Shown: piece after piece, positions 6,901 through 15,138 of the stretch
Layout of the letters: every line of letters begins with the position of its first letter
Numbering within the stretch: position 1 is the first letter of the stretch
Notes under the pieces: model-generated
The model's input: the letters and a program-made list of their open reading frames with translations, nothing else
What the model was told of the DNA's origin: nothing
Databases searched by the model: none
Made by a program: the position numbers and the translations under genes
NCBI GenBank assembly: GCA_017501125.1
Contig: JAFVXN010000153.1
Span: 1-23,388 of the forward strand
DNA from: Clostridia bacterium
Lineage (GTDB): Bacteria; Bacillota; Clostridia; Christensenellales; Borkfalkiaceae
DNA: 23,388 bases
Direction: 5' to 3'

Positions 6901-6916
6901 TAAAATGTGCTACAAT
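6888..6916 (+). promoter_or_regulatory. Sigma-A promoter of ispE
   Basis: TTGATA (6888-6893), a 17-base spacer and TACAAT (6911-6916) lie 57 bases before the ispE start. This is the only good promoter between sipL and ispE and probably drives ispE and the following membrane protein gene. Confidence 0.75.
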
Positions 6917-6933
6917 AAGATGAAAGACTGTAC

Positions 6934-6954
6934 GCGGCGGGCGTTGTCCGCCGC
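6934..6954 (+). other. GC-rich hairpin in the ispE leader
   Basis: GCGGCGG (6934-6940) pairs with CCGCCGC (6948-6954) around a 7-base loop, about 18 bases before the ispE ATG and followed by only four T's. It could be a leader stabiliser or weak attenuator. No riboswitch family is recognised. Confidence 0.5.
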
Positions 6955-6972
6955 CCTTTTGGGGTAGAAAAA

Positions 6973-7890
6973 ATGGCGCTGGTCATCGAAAAAGTGTATG
7001 CGAAAATCAATTTGACGCTGGAGATCGTCGGCAAGGAAGGGGGGTACCATTTGCTCGATTCCTTCGTCGCCAGCGTGGATATTTTCGACGTGGTGACCTT
7101 GACCTCGCGTAAGGACGGGTTGTGTTCGGTGCGCATGCGCGGTATGGGCAGCGAACAAATCCCCCCCGAGGAGAACAACGCCTTGAAAGCGGCGGAAAAA
7201 TTCTGCGAAAAATACGACGTCAACGGGGTGGATATCCTCGTGGACAAGAATATCCCGATGGGTGCAGGTTTAGGCGGATCGTCTGCGGACGTTGCGGGCG
7301 TGCTCAACGGTATGGCGCGGCTGTATAAGATAGACGACGAGGAAGGGCTGGACGCAATCGCGGACGAACTGGGTAGCGATACGCGGTATATGCGCCACGG
7401 CGGTTTTGCGAGAATGCAAGGGAGAGGGAACAGATGCTATTATATGGGCATGGACGAGCCTTTGCATCTGCTACTGATTTGCCCGAAGGCGAGCGTCTCC
7501 ACGCGGCAATGCTTTGCGATAGCGGACGAGACGGACGCTGGCAAAAACGAGGGCGCAACTGCGCGCGCGATCGACGCGTACGTGAGAGGGGATTTGGAAG
7601 GGCTTGGACGAGCCTTGCACAACGATTTGTTCGCCCCTGCAAAGGCGCTGTGTCCTAAGATAGCGGAGGCGTACGAGGCGGCTAGCAGTTTTTCTCCGCT
7701 CGGCGTGACGATGACGGGGTCGGGCAGTTGCGTGATGGCGCTGTTCGAACACGAGGAATTTTGCAGATACGCCAAGAGTAGATACCGAGGCGACGCCCTT
7801 TGTATCGTGACGAAGACGGTCAAAAACAAACGGAAAAAGAGGGAGTTATGGAAGAGAGAATTATCGACGACGAATACGGAAGAGGCGTGA
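6973..7890 (+). CDS. ispE: 4-diphosphocytidyl-2-C-methyl-D-erythritol kinase
   Basis: IspE phosphorylates CDP-methylerythritol in the non-mevalonate isoprenoid pathway, using ATP in the cytoplasm. The 305-residue protein shows the GHMP-kinase pattern. The N-terminal YAKINLTLEI carries the conserved Lys/Asn. The glycine-rich ATP loop is PMGAGLGGSSADVAG (residues 96-110). GSDTRYM (134-140) holds the conserved Asp136, and MTGSGSCVMALF (247-258) is the C-terminal GHMP motif. The family usually has GSDVPF at 134-139, so the RY following the Asp-Thr is unusual. ATG 6973 has only the weak GGGGTAG upstream. The last 15 residues are basic/acidic and overlap the next gene by 43 bases. The sequence otherwise looks intact and functional. 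Confidence 0.93.
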   Translation: MALVIEKVYAKINLTLEIVGKEGGYHLLDSFVASVDIFDVVTLTSRKDGLCSVRMRGMGSEQIPPEENNALKAAEKFCEKYDVNGVDILVDKNIPMGAGLGGSSADVAGVLNGMARLYKIDDEEGLDAIADELGSDTRYMRHGGFARMQGRGNRCYYMGMDEPLHLLLICPKASVSTRQCFAIADETDAGKNEGATARAIDAYVRGDLEGLGRALHNDLFAPAKALCPKIAEAYEAASSFSPLGVTMTGSGSCVMALFEHEEFCRYAKSRYRGDALCIVTKTVKNKRKKRELWKRELSTTNTEEA

Positions 7891-8747
7891 GGCTGAAAAA
7901 GACGGAAGACGGATACGTGGACGTGACGGACGCGGCGATAGGCGACGAGGAAGGGGGCGAGGAACTCGCTTTCGAATTCCCCGTGTTCGACGAAGACGCG
8001 GACGACGAGGATTTGGTAGGGCTTTCTCCCGAGGAGGCGGTCAAACTCCGCCGTCAAAAGGAAGAGGCGGCAGCGGCGCGCCGAGCGGAATATGAAAAAA
8101 TCTGCGAAGAAGGGGACAAACTCTTAGAGGCGGGCTCCTTCAAGGCGGCGGAACTCAAATTCGAAAAGGCGCTTAGTATGGACGCCGTGGCGACGGAAGC
8201 GACCGTCGGGTACTGGTGTGCAAAGACGGCGGATTTTGAGGAGCCCGAGGCGCTGGTGGAAGAATACGCGGAAGAAGGGAGCGTCAATCTGGAATACGAC
8301 TTGGGCGCCGACGCGGTGGAGATTATCCGCAACCGCTACGCGGACAAATTCCGTCAAAAGTTGGCGGAGATAGACGAGGAAGAAAAGGAGTTGGCGGAAA
8401 AGGTCGAAAAGGCGCAGGCAAGGCGCAGAAAAGCACTGAAAAAGCGGGTAAAGAAATGGGCGATTCCCTTTGCCGCAACCTTTTTAGTCGTGGCGGCGGC
8501 GGTAGCGCTGTCTATCGTCTTTTTCACGATGAATTATCGCGTCAGCGACGGCAGTTATATCCCGCCGACGATTGTGGCGGTGTGTACGTTCGTGATATCC
8601 TTCGTGGCGTTCGGCGTGTTCACCAACAAATTCGTCAACGCCTGCCGTATGTATAGAGCCAACGAAAAACTTTCCTCTACGGACGACGGGGAAAGATTGG
8701 TACGCCTGAGAGAATATAGAGAGATTTACGAATTTTTGATTCCGTAA
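7848..8747 (+). CDS. Acidic membrane protein with a TPR-like segment, function unknown
   Basis: I do not recognise a named family. The 299-residue protein starts at ATG 7848, behind GAGGG, inside the end of ispE (43-base overlap), so translation is probably coupled. Residues 1-60 are strongly acidic (DDEYGR, DEDADDEDLVG). Residues 65-125 form a helical segment with one or two TPR-like repeats (YEKICEEGDKLLEAGSFKAA followed by ELKFEKALSMDA). Residues 170-203 are a charged, probably coiled-coil linker ending in a basic cluster (RRRKALKKRVKK). Two membrane helices follow at about 204-228 and 240-261, and then about 35 polar residues. The basic cluster suggests that the N-terminal part is cytoplasmic. 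It may scaffold a membrane complex, but no partner can be named; the next gene encodes an ABC exporter subunit 37 bases later. Confidence 0.72.
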   Translation: MEERIIDDEYGRGVRLKKTEDGYVDVTDAAIGDEEGGEELAFEFPVFDEDADDEDLVGLSPEEAVKLRRQKEEAAAARRAEYEKICEEGDKLLEAGSFKAAELKFEKALSMDAVATEATVGYWCAKTADFEEPEALVEEYAEEGSVNLEYDLGADAVEIIRNRYADKFRQKLAEIDEEEKELAEKVEKAQARRRKALKKRVKKWAIPFAATFLVVAAAVALSIVFFTMNYRVSDGSYIPPTIVAVCTFVISFVAFGVFTNKFVNACRMYRANEKLSSTDDGERLVRLREYREIYEFLIP

Positions 8748-8784
8748 GCGACGTGGCGTCGCTTGATGCGAAAGACGAGAGAAG

Positions 8785-10539
8785 ATGAAGACGCTGTTTA
8801 AGTATTTCAAACCTTATAGATGGCAAAGCGTGCTGGGACCTTTGTTCAAACTGTTGGAGGCAACCTTCGAGTTGATGGTGCCTCTAATCGTCGCGCGCCT
8901 CGTCGACGTGGGGTTGGGTGCTTACGTGGACGGCGGATACCCCAACGCAGATATCTCGTATATCGTATGGATGTGCGTGATTTTGGTCGGTATGGGGATA
9001 GGTGGTTTTGCCTTTGCGGTCGTCGCGCAGTACTTTGCGGCGCGCACGGCGACGGGCGTGGCTGCCTACCTTCGCAAGGATATGTTCAAGAAAATCCAGT
9101 CCCTTTCCTATCGGGATTTGGACGAGATCGGGACGAGTACCCTCGTCAACCGCATGACGGGGGACGTGGACAAGTTCCAGTCGGGGGTCAATCTCTTTTT
9201 GCGCCTGTTCTTGCGCTCGCCGTTTATCGTCTTCGGGGCGATTATCACGGCGTTAATCGTCGATCCGCAGTCCTTTCCCGTGTTCGGGATTACGGTGCTC
9301 GTGCTTGCCGTCGTCGTCTTTGCGGTGATGGGGATTTGTATGCCCCTCTATCAAAAGTCGCAGTTGGCGCTCGACGAAGTGACCCTGTCGACGAGGGAGA
9401 ACCTGTCGGGGGCGAAAGTGCTCCGTGCCTTCAACCGCGAAGGGGAGGAACGCGCCCTGTTCAACGCACGCAACGATAGGCTGACGAAGGAGAGAAAATT
9501 CGTCGGTGGGATTGCGCTGTTGACCAGCCCTTTGACCTACGTAATCGTCAATCTCGGCATCGTGGCACTCCTTTACACGGGTGCTATCCGCGTGGAGGGC
9601 GGTGCGCTCACCCAAGGCGGCGTAATCGCGCTGTACAACCTAATGTCGCAGATTTTGATAGAACTCATCAAACTGGCTAACCTAATCGTCACGGTCGCCA
9701 AGGCGGCGGCGAGTGGAAAACGCGTCGCGGCGGTGCTGGAAAAGACGCCGACGGAGATCGTCAAAGACGGCGCTGACGGGCCGATTACCCTGCAGGAAAA
9801 GAAGGAGGGATTTATCCGCTTTGAAGGGGTGTCTTTGCGATACAACGACTCGGGCGAAAAGGCGCTGGACGATATTACCTTCTCGCTGGATAGAGGCGAG
9901 ACGATGGGGATTATCGGCGGTACGGGCAGCGGCAAAAGTTCGCTCGTCAATTTGATTCCTCATTTTTACGACGTCTGCGAAGGGCAGGTGCTGGTGGACG
10001 GCGTCGACGTGTGCGAAAGGGGTATGCAATTGCCTTTGCGTGAACGCGTGGGTGTCGTGCCCCAAAAGGCGACCCTTTTCAAAGGGAGTATCCGCGACAA
10101 CCTCTTATGGGGCAAGGCGGACGCGACGGACGAACAATTATACGAAGCCCTGCGCATAGCGCAGGCAGACGAAATCGTCCGCGAAAAGGGCGGGCTCGAC
10201 GCGCCCGTCGAACAGGGCGGAAGGAATTTTTCAGGCGGGCAAAGACAACGCTTAACTATCGCGCGTGCGCTCGCAAGGCAACCTGAGATTCTCATCTTAG
10301 ACGACAGTTTTTCCGCGCTCGATTATCTCACGGACGCGGCGCTTCGCAAGGAGTTGTCGAGGCTGAACACGACGACGATTATCGTGTCGCAACGCACCTC
10401 GTCGGTGCAAAACGCCGATAAAATTTTGGTGCTGGACGACGGCAAGGTAGTGGGGCTCGGCACGCACGAACAATTGTTGAAAGATTGCGAAGTATATAGA
10501 GAAATCTATCTTTCGCAGACGACGGAGGCGAGCGCATGA
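8785..10539 (+). CDS. Heterodimeric ABC exporter, subunit with degenerate ATP site
   Basis: This 584-residue half-transporter has a six-helix exporter domain (about 15-310) fused to a nucleotide-binding domain (about 345-575). Walker A is GGTGSGKSS (378-386), the Q-loop Gln is 427, the signature is FSGGQ (482-486) and Walker B is ILILDD (502-507). The catalytic Glu after Walker B is replaced by Asp507, and the switch His is replaced by Gln536 (VSQR). This pattern is known for the degenerate site of heterodimeric exporters such as TM287/288 and BmrCD. Its partner overlaps it by four bases (ATGA at 10536). Such pumps export drugs, lipids or peptides; the substrate cannot be inferred. The start ATG 8785 has only a weak purine-rich GAGAGAAG upstream. 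Confidence 0.93.
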   Translation: MKTLFKYFKPYRWQSVLGPLFKLLEATFELMVPLIVARLVDVGLGAYVDGGYPNADISYIVWMCVILVGMGIGGFAFAVVAQYFAARTATGVAAYLRKDMFKKIQSLSYRDLDEIGTSTLVNRMTGDVDKFQSGVNLFLRLFLRSPFIVFGAIITALIVDPQSFPVFGITVLVLAVVVFAVMGICMPLYQKSQLALDEVTLSTRENLSGAKVLRAFNREGEERALFNARNDRLTKERKFVGGIALLTSPLTYVIVNLGIVALLYTGAIRVEGGALTQGGVIALYNLMSQILIELIKLANLIVTVAKAAASGKRVAAVLEKTPTEIVKDGADGPITLQEKKEGFIRFEGVSLRYNDSGEKALDDITFSLDRGETMGIIGGTGSGKSSLVNLIPHFYDVCEGQVLVDGVDVCERGMQLPLRERVGVVPQKATLFKGSIRDNLLWGKADATDEQLYEALRIAQADEIVREKGGLDAPVEQGGRNFSGGQRQRLTIARALARQPEILILDDSFSALDYLTDAALRKELSRLNTTTIIVSQRTSSVQNADKILVLDDGKVVGLGTHEQLLKDCEVYREIYLSQTTEASA

Positions 10540-12272
10540 AAAAGGCTTTGAAATCTCCGTCGACGCTGGGTCGCGTACTCAAATATGCAAAAAAATATCC
10601 CTTCTCCTTGATAGGGTCTCTCTTCTTCGCCTTTGCGGGCGTGGGATTCGGCTTGCTCGTCCCCGTGTTTATCGGCGACGGGATAGACCGTATCGTCGAT
10701 AGCGGCGTTATGTGGGAGGAGTTGTGGCGATACCTGATACTCGTGCTCGTCTGCGCGGTAGGTTCGGCGGTCTGCAACCACCTATCGGGGCTGTGCAACA
10801 ACCGCCTGTCCAACAATATGGTGCGCGACCTGCGCAGGGACGCCTTTGACAAAATCGGCAAGATGCCCCTCGCTTATTTACACGCGCATCCGCACGGGGA
10901 GACGGTGTCGAGGATTATCGCCGACGCCGACCAACTCTCCGACGGGTTATTGCTCGGGTTTACGCAGTTTTTCACGGGCGTGACGACGATCGTCGGGACT
11001 CTCGTCTTTATGCTGATTACCAACTGGATAATCGGGCTCGTCGTCGTGCTAATCACGCCGTTGTCCTTGCTGATTGCACGGTTCGTGTCGACGCACACCT
11101 ACCGCTTTTTCCAAAGCCAAGCGAGTATCCGTGGGGAACAAACCGCCCTTACGGAAGAGACGATTAGCGGTTTGAAGACGGTCAAAGCGTTCTCGCAAGA
11201 GGACGAGATGCAGGCGAAATTCGAAGAGGTGAACGGGCGGTTGGAAAAGGCGACGATGAAGGCGACCTTCTATTCCTCGTTGACCAACCCTTCGACGCGA
11301 CTTATCAACAATATCGTCTACGCGCTGGTGGCACTCCTTGGCGGATTGTTCGTCGTGACGGGCAACTTTACCGTCGGTGGATTGACGAAATTCCTCTCCT
11401 ATTCTGGGCAATACGCCAAGCCGTTCAACGAAATCTCGGGCGTCGTGGCGGAACTCAAAGGTGCGCTCGCGTGCGCGACGAGACTGTTCGAATTGATTGA
11501 CGAGGAAGAGGAGCCTTGCGACGAGGATTGCACGGCTTTGACGGACGTGCAAGGGGTCGTGGCGCTGGAAAACGTGGACTTTTCTTACGACAAAGAGACG
11601 CCGTTGATTGAGAATTTGTCCTTGCGGGTAGCGCAGGGGCAACGGGTGGCAATCGTCGGGCGCACGGGCAGTGGCAAGACGACGCTCATCAATCTGTTGA
11701 TGCGCTTTTACGACGTGGACGGCGGCAGGGTGACGATGGACGGCAAAGACATCCGCACCGTGACGAGAAAATCCCTTCGCGAAGGGTACGGTATGGTCTT
11801 GCAGGAGACGTGGCTGAAAAAGGGGACGGTGAAAGAGAATATCCGTCTCGGTAAGCCGACGGCGACGGACGAGGAAATCGTGGCGGCGGCAAAAGCCGCA
11901 CACGCGCACGGATTTATCAAGAGGCTTGCGGACGGGTACGATACGACGCTGGGTGAAGACGGCGGTAGTTTGTCTGAAGGACAAAAGCAGTTGCTTTGTA
12001 TCGCGCGTATTATGCTCACCTATCCGCCCGTGCTCCTGTTGGACGAGGCGACTTCGTCTATCGATACGCGTACGGAACTGAAAATCAGCGACGCTTTCGC
12101 TAGGCTGATGAAGGGGAAGACTTCCTTTATCGTGGCGCATAGATTGTCCACGATTAAGCACGCGGATATGATACTGGTCATGGACAAAGGCAGAGTGGTA
12201 GAGAGCGGTACGCACGAGAGTTTGCTGGAAAAAGGCGGCGCGTACCATCAGTTGTATTACGGACGTATATAA
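10536..12272 (+). CDS. Heterodimeric ABC exporter, catalytically competent subunit
   Basis: This 578-residue partner of the preceding gene has the same layout: exporter membrane domain about 20-320 and nucleotide-binding domain about 340-575. Walker A is GRTGSGKTT (375-383). Walker B is LLLDE with catalytic Glu504, and the switch His535 is intact in VAHR. Its signature is the variant LSEGQ (479-483) instead of LSGGQ. In a heterodimer this non-canonical signature would face the degenerate site of the partner, while the canonical FSGGQ of the partner faces the intact Walker motifs here. That leaves one working ATP site, the usual asymmetric arrangement. The start ATG overlaps the upstream stop codon, so the two chains should be made in equal amounts by coupled translation. 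Confidence 0.94.
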   Translation: MKKALKSPSTLGRVLKYAKKYPFSLIGSLFFAFAGVGFGLLVPVFIGDGIDRIVDSGVMWEELWRYLILVLVCAVGSAVCNHLSGLCNNRLSNNMVRDLRRDAFDKIGKMPLAYLHAHPHGETVSRIIADADQLSDGLLLGFTQFFTGVTTIVGTLVFMLITNWIIGLVVVLITPLSLLIARFVSTHTYRFFQSQASIRGEQTALTEETISGLKTVKAFSQEDEMQAKFEEVNGRLEKATMKATFYSSLTNPSTRLINNIVYALVALLGGLFVVTGNFTVGGLTKFLSYSGQYAKPFNEISGVVAELKGALACATRLFELIDEEEEPCDEDCTALTDVQGVVALENVDFSYDKETPLIENLSLRVAQGQRVAIVGRTGSGKTTLINLLMRFYDVDGGRVTMDGKDIRTVTRKSLREGYGMVLQETWLKKGTVKENIRLGKPTATDEEIVAAAKAAHAHGFIKRLADGYDTTLGEDGGSLSEGQKQLLCIARIMLTYPPVLLLDEATSSIDTRTELKISDAFARLMKGKTSFIVAHRLSTIKHADMILVMDKGRVVESGTHESLLEKGGAYHQLYYGRI

Positions 12273-12301
12273 AAGGGAATAACCAAAGAAGAAGGCTAGA
12301 T

Positions 12302-13903
12302 ATGAAGAGAAAACCTTGGAAGAGCGTGTATAGGAACGCATTACAATTATTGTTGGTCGGCGCGGTGACGGGTATCACCGTCGGCGTCGTCGTGACCTTC
12401 TATAATTTGCTGTTTACTTACAGCGAGAATTTTGCATCGTTCGCCTACGACGCGATTAGGAACAACCCTGCGTGGATACCCGTATGGCTTGTCGCGCTGG
12501 GGGTGTGCGTGTTTATGATTACTTCCGCCGTGCAGGCGTCGAAGATTATAAAGGGTTGCGGCGTGCCCGTGACGGAAGGGGCGACGAGAGGGTTGCTCCG
12601 TCTGCGCTGGTGGCGGGACGCGACGTTGATGTTCGCCGTCACGCTGGTCGAGGTGTTTATGGGTTTGTCCATCGGCTCCGAGGGGAGTAGTATCCTCATC
12701 GGCGGCGCGTTGGGCGACGGGGTTAGTAGCGGCCTTCGCCGCAATTTTATGGTGCGGAGATATCAGGTGACGGGTGGCGCTTGCGCAGGTCTTGCCGTGG
12801 CGTCCAACGCACCGCTTACGGGTATCGTCTTCGCCTTCGAGGAGGCGCATAAGCGGTTTACGCCCGAGGTGTTTATCACGGCGTTTGCCTCCGTCGTCTT
12901 TGCGGTGTTTACGCGCAGTTTGCTCTTTTTCGGCATGGGTTTGAAGGAGAATTTGGGCCCGTCGTTTACGATGTTTACCATGCCTACCCAGACGATGCCT
13001 TTAATCAATTACCTCTTCGTGTTGGGCTCTGCGATCGTTTGTAGCGTGCTCGGCGTGTTGGCGTATAAAGGGGTAATAGGCGCGAGAAAACTCTTCCACA
13101 AAATTTCTATCAAGAGCAGTTATTGGCAGGACGTCGTCAGGATTGCAATCGCCGTATTGATAGGCGGCGGGATTTCGCTGTTTGCCGCGGACGCAATGGG
13201 TAGCGGTCATCACTTAATCGAAAGTTTGGCGACGAAATCCAGTCACAGTCCCTCCCTGTTCGGTATGCCCCTCGTATGGGTGTTGATTATCGTCGTGTTG
13301 CTGAGGTGGATTGCGACCTGTGCAAACGTCGGGGCAGGGATTCCCTGTGGGATATTCGTGCCCATTATCGCCGTGGGTGCATGTATCGGCGCGGCGCTCA
13401 ATCAAGGCTGGGTTGCACTGGGTATGGACCCGCAATTTTGCGACCTGCTCGTCCTGATTTGTATGGCGACCTTCTTTGCGACGGTGGTAAAGGCGCCGTT
13501 GACCGCGATTATTATGGTGTGTGAGTTCACGGGGAGTTTTACTCCCTTGCTCCCCGTCGTTATCGGCGTGTCTATCGGCTATCTCATCGGCAACGTAGCG
13601 CGTACGGACGGCATCTACGAAGAGTTGCTGGAAATATACGAGCAGGAAGAAAAATTACACGAAGCGCTCAAAGAGGAGACCTTTGAGGTCGTCGTGGCGG
13701 AAGGCAGCCTTGCGGATAAGCGAGAGATTAAAACGGTGCTTTGGCCCTCTAACGCGCGCGTCGTGACCATTCTTCGCGACGGGAAATCCGTCCTGCCCGA
13801 AGGGAAGACGCTTCTGCACGCAGGGGACGCGCTCACAATCGTGTGCAAGACGGAGGATAGAGAGGTTAGTCGAGACGATTTGACGCATATCGTCGGCGCT
13901 TAA
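12302..13903 (+). CDS. CLC-type chloride channel/proton antiporter with C-terminal RCK_C-like domain
   Basis: The 533-residue protein has the voltage-gated chloride channel fold (about 15-440, roughly ten or more membrane helices). A soluble C-terminal domain of TrkA-C type follows (about 457-530, ending in DALTIVCKTEDRE). Visible CLC motifs are GCGVP (85-89), GSEGSS with gating Glu127, FEE (Glu180/181, proton-pathway position) and GAGIPCGIFVP (345-355). Retention of both glutamates favours Cl-/H+ exchange over a passive channel. In Escherichia coli ClcA the first motif is GSGIP and its Ser107 coordinates the central anion; here that residue is Cys86, an unusual substitution. The gene begins 29 bases after the ABC pair and may be in the same operon. 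The ribosome binding site, AAGAAGG, is modest. Anion selectivity cannot be assigned with confidence. Confidence 0.9.
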   Translation: MKRKPWKSVYRNALQLLLVGAVTGITVGVVVTFYNLLFTYSENFASFAYDAIRNNPAWIPVWLVALGVCVFMITSAVQASKIIKGCGVPVTEGATRGLLRLRWWRDATLMFAVTLVEVFMGLSIGSEGSSILIGGALGDGVSSGLRRNFMVRRYQVTGGACAGLAVASNAPLTGIVFAFEEAHKRFTPEVFITAFASVVFAVFTRSLLFFGMGLKENLGPSFTMFTMPTQTMPLINYLFVLGSAIVCSVLGVLAYKGVIGARKLFHKISIKSSYWQDVVRIAIAVLIGGGISLFAADAMGSGHHLIESLATKSSHSPSLFGMPLVWVLIIVVLLRWIATCANVGAGIPCGIFVPIIAVGACIGAALNQGWVALGMDPQFCDLLVLICMATFFATVVKAPLTAIIMVCEFTGSFTPLLPVVIGVSIGYLIGNVARTDGIYEELLEIYEQEEKLHEALKEETFEVVVAEGSLADKREIKTVLWPSNARVVTILRDGKSVLPEGKTLLHAGDALTIVCKTEDREVSRDDLTHIVGA

Positions 13904-13908
13904 AAGGC

Positions 13909-13938
13909 GCATAACCAAGCCCCCTTTCCACATATAGT
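13909..13938 (+). promoter_or_regulatory. Sigma-E-type promoter of yqfC
   Basis: GCATAAC (13909-13915) matches KMATATT at five of seven positions. It is followed by a 15-base spacer and CATATAGT (13931-13938), which fits CATANNNT. Transcription would begin near 13945, leaving a very short leader with GAGG at 13946-13949. yqfC and yqfD belong to the sigma-E regulon in Bacillus, which supports the call. The short leader lowers confidence. Confidence 0.5.
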
Positions 13939-13960
13939 AGAAGGAGAGGATGGGCGTAAT

Positions 13961-14227
13961 ATGCGATTGTTTGACGAAATATTCGGTGGCGCGGACGAGA
14001 GCCTTGCCGGCGCGCGCTGCGTATGGAAACCTGACGGCGAGGGATACTTTCAAGGGGTAAAAACTCTTGTAAAATTCTCGCCTGAGGAGATATGTGTGCG
14101 CACCCTAAAAGGGGAGGTACAGGTGACGGGTCGTCAGTTGACGGTCAAAAAATACGCCGACGGGGATTTGTATATCGGTGGCAAAATCACCGCGCTGAAG
14201 GTGGAGACTGGAGGCGGAAAAGGATGA
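13961..14227 (+). CDS. yqfC: Sporulation protein YqfC
   Basis: The 88-residue protein fits the YqfC family of small beta-rich sporulation proteins. A strand-rich core (VKFSPEEICVRTLKGEVQVTG) is followed by the typical LTVKKYADGDLYIGGKITAL, where the L.I.GKI pattern is conserved. Its molecular role is unknown; expression is in the mother cell in Bacillus. The next gene, yqfD, starts inside its stop codon (ATGA at 14224), and the yqfC-yqfD-phoH order is conserved in the Bacillota. The start ATG 13961 has AAGGAGAGG upstream at 13941-13949, 11 bases away. An ATG at 13950 is out of frame. Confidence 0.85.
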   Translation: MRLFDEIFGGADESLAGARCVWKPDGEGYFQGVKTLVKFSPEEICVRTLKGEVQVTGRQLTVKKYADGDLYIGGKITALKVETGGGKG

Positions 14228-15117
14228 GGGAAAGGATCCGTTTGACGGGCACCTGCCCAGAGCGCGCCCTCTCTCGACTCACGAGGCAAAAAATAGCCGT
14301 CTACGACGCCTTAAAGACGGATGCGAAGACGATAGAATTCTCCGTCCAAAAAAGAGATATAAAAAAGGTGTTCGAGGTATATCCGCGCGCAGGCTCTGGT
14401 GCCTACGGCGTGTATTTCGTGGAAAGATTGCCTGCAAGAGGCACGTTGAAGGCGGTGGAGTTTTTCCGTCGCAACGTCGGCGTTTTGGTGGGTGCGATAT
14501 GCTTTGCTTTACTCCTCTTTTCGGGGGATAAGTTGGTGCTCAAGGTGGTCGTGGACGCCCCAAAAGTCTATCACGCGCAGGTGTACGACGCACTGGAAGA
14601 GCACGGCGTGAAAACGTACGCGGTGTATAAGGCAGGCAAGGAAGATTTGATTTGTGCGCGGCTACTTGCCTTAGACGGCGTCAGTTATTGTTCGGTCAAA
14701 AAATCGGGCGCGACGCTGGTCGTCACGCTGAAGACCAACGCCTTTTTCGAGGGCGTAGAGACGGGCGAATTGTACGCGCAACGCGCGGGCAAAATCACGA
14801 AGATTTTCGCGCTCAGTGGCACGCCTATCGTACAGGTGGGGGAGGAAGTTTCCGTCGGCGAAAGGCTGGTCGAGGGGCGGGTGTATAACTCGCAGGGAGA
14901 GTGGCGTCAGGTCCCCGTCGTCGCCTACGCGCAGATAGCGTGTGCGTACGAAAGGGCGTATGCGTGCGAGACGGAGGGCGAGGCTTTCGCCAAGGCGTAT
15001 TTGGAGGCGGGGCTGGAAGATAGTAGGGCGCAGTTGCGCGCAAGCAAGGTGGAAAAGAAGAAGGAAGGGTACGTCGTCCTATTGCAGTACGAATGGACGC
15101 AACGGATACGAATATAA
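14224..15117 (+). CDS. yqfD: Sporulation protein YqfD (putative SpoIV-related membrane protein)
   Basis: The 297-residue protein begins at the ATGA overlap with yqfC. It has a cytoplasmic N-terminal part (1-83), one membrane helix (about 84-101) and a long extracytoplasmic region. Family hallmarks are the block around LDGVSYCSVKKSGATLVVTL (150-169) and the GKITKIFALSGTPIVQVGEE segment (189-208), followed by VGERLVEG. Bacillus YqfD is about 398 residues, so this is a shorter version that ends soon after the last conserved segment. YqfD is a sigma-E-dependent sporulation protein of poorly known function. A longer in-frame reading from 14092 exists but would overlap most of yqfC, so ATG 14224 is clearly preferred. 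Confidence 0.87.
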   Translation: MRERIRLTGTCPERALSRLTRQKIAVYDALKTDAKTIEFSVQKRDIKKVFEVYPRAGSGAYGVYFVERLPARGTLKAVEFFRRNVGVLVGAICFALLLFSGDKLVLKVVVDAPKVYHAQVYDALEEHGVKTYAVYKAGKEDLICARLLALDGVSYCSVKKSGATLVVTLKTNAFFEGVETGELYAQRAGKITKIFALSGTPIVQVGEEVSVGERLVEGRVYNSQGEWRQVPVVAYAQIACAYERAYACETEGEAFAKAYLEAGLEDSRAQLRASKVEKKKEGYVVLLQYEWTQRIRI

Positions 15118-15138
15118 GGAAAAACGAAGGAGTAAGTG

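Noticed and set aside
11049..12341. A 430-codon open frame on the - strand opposite the second ABC subunit
   Set aside because: It has no family motif, is Arg/His-rich, and lies wholly opposite a gene with intact Walker motifs; it is a by-product of GC-rich codon use.
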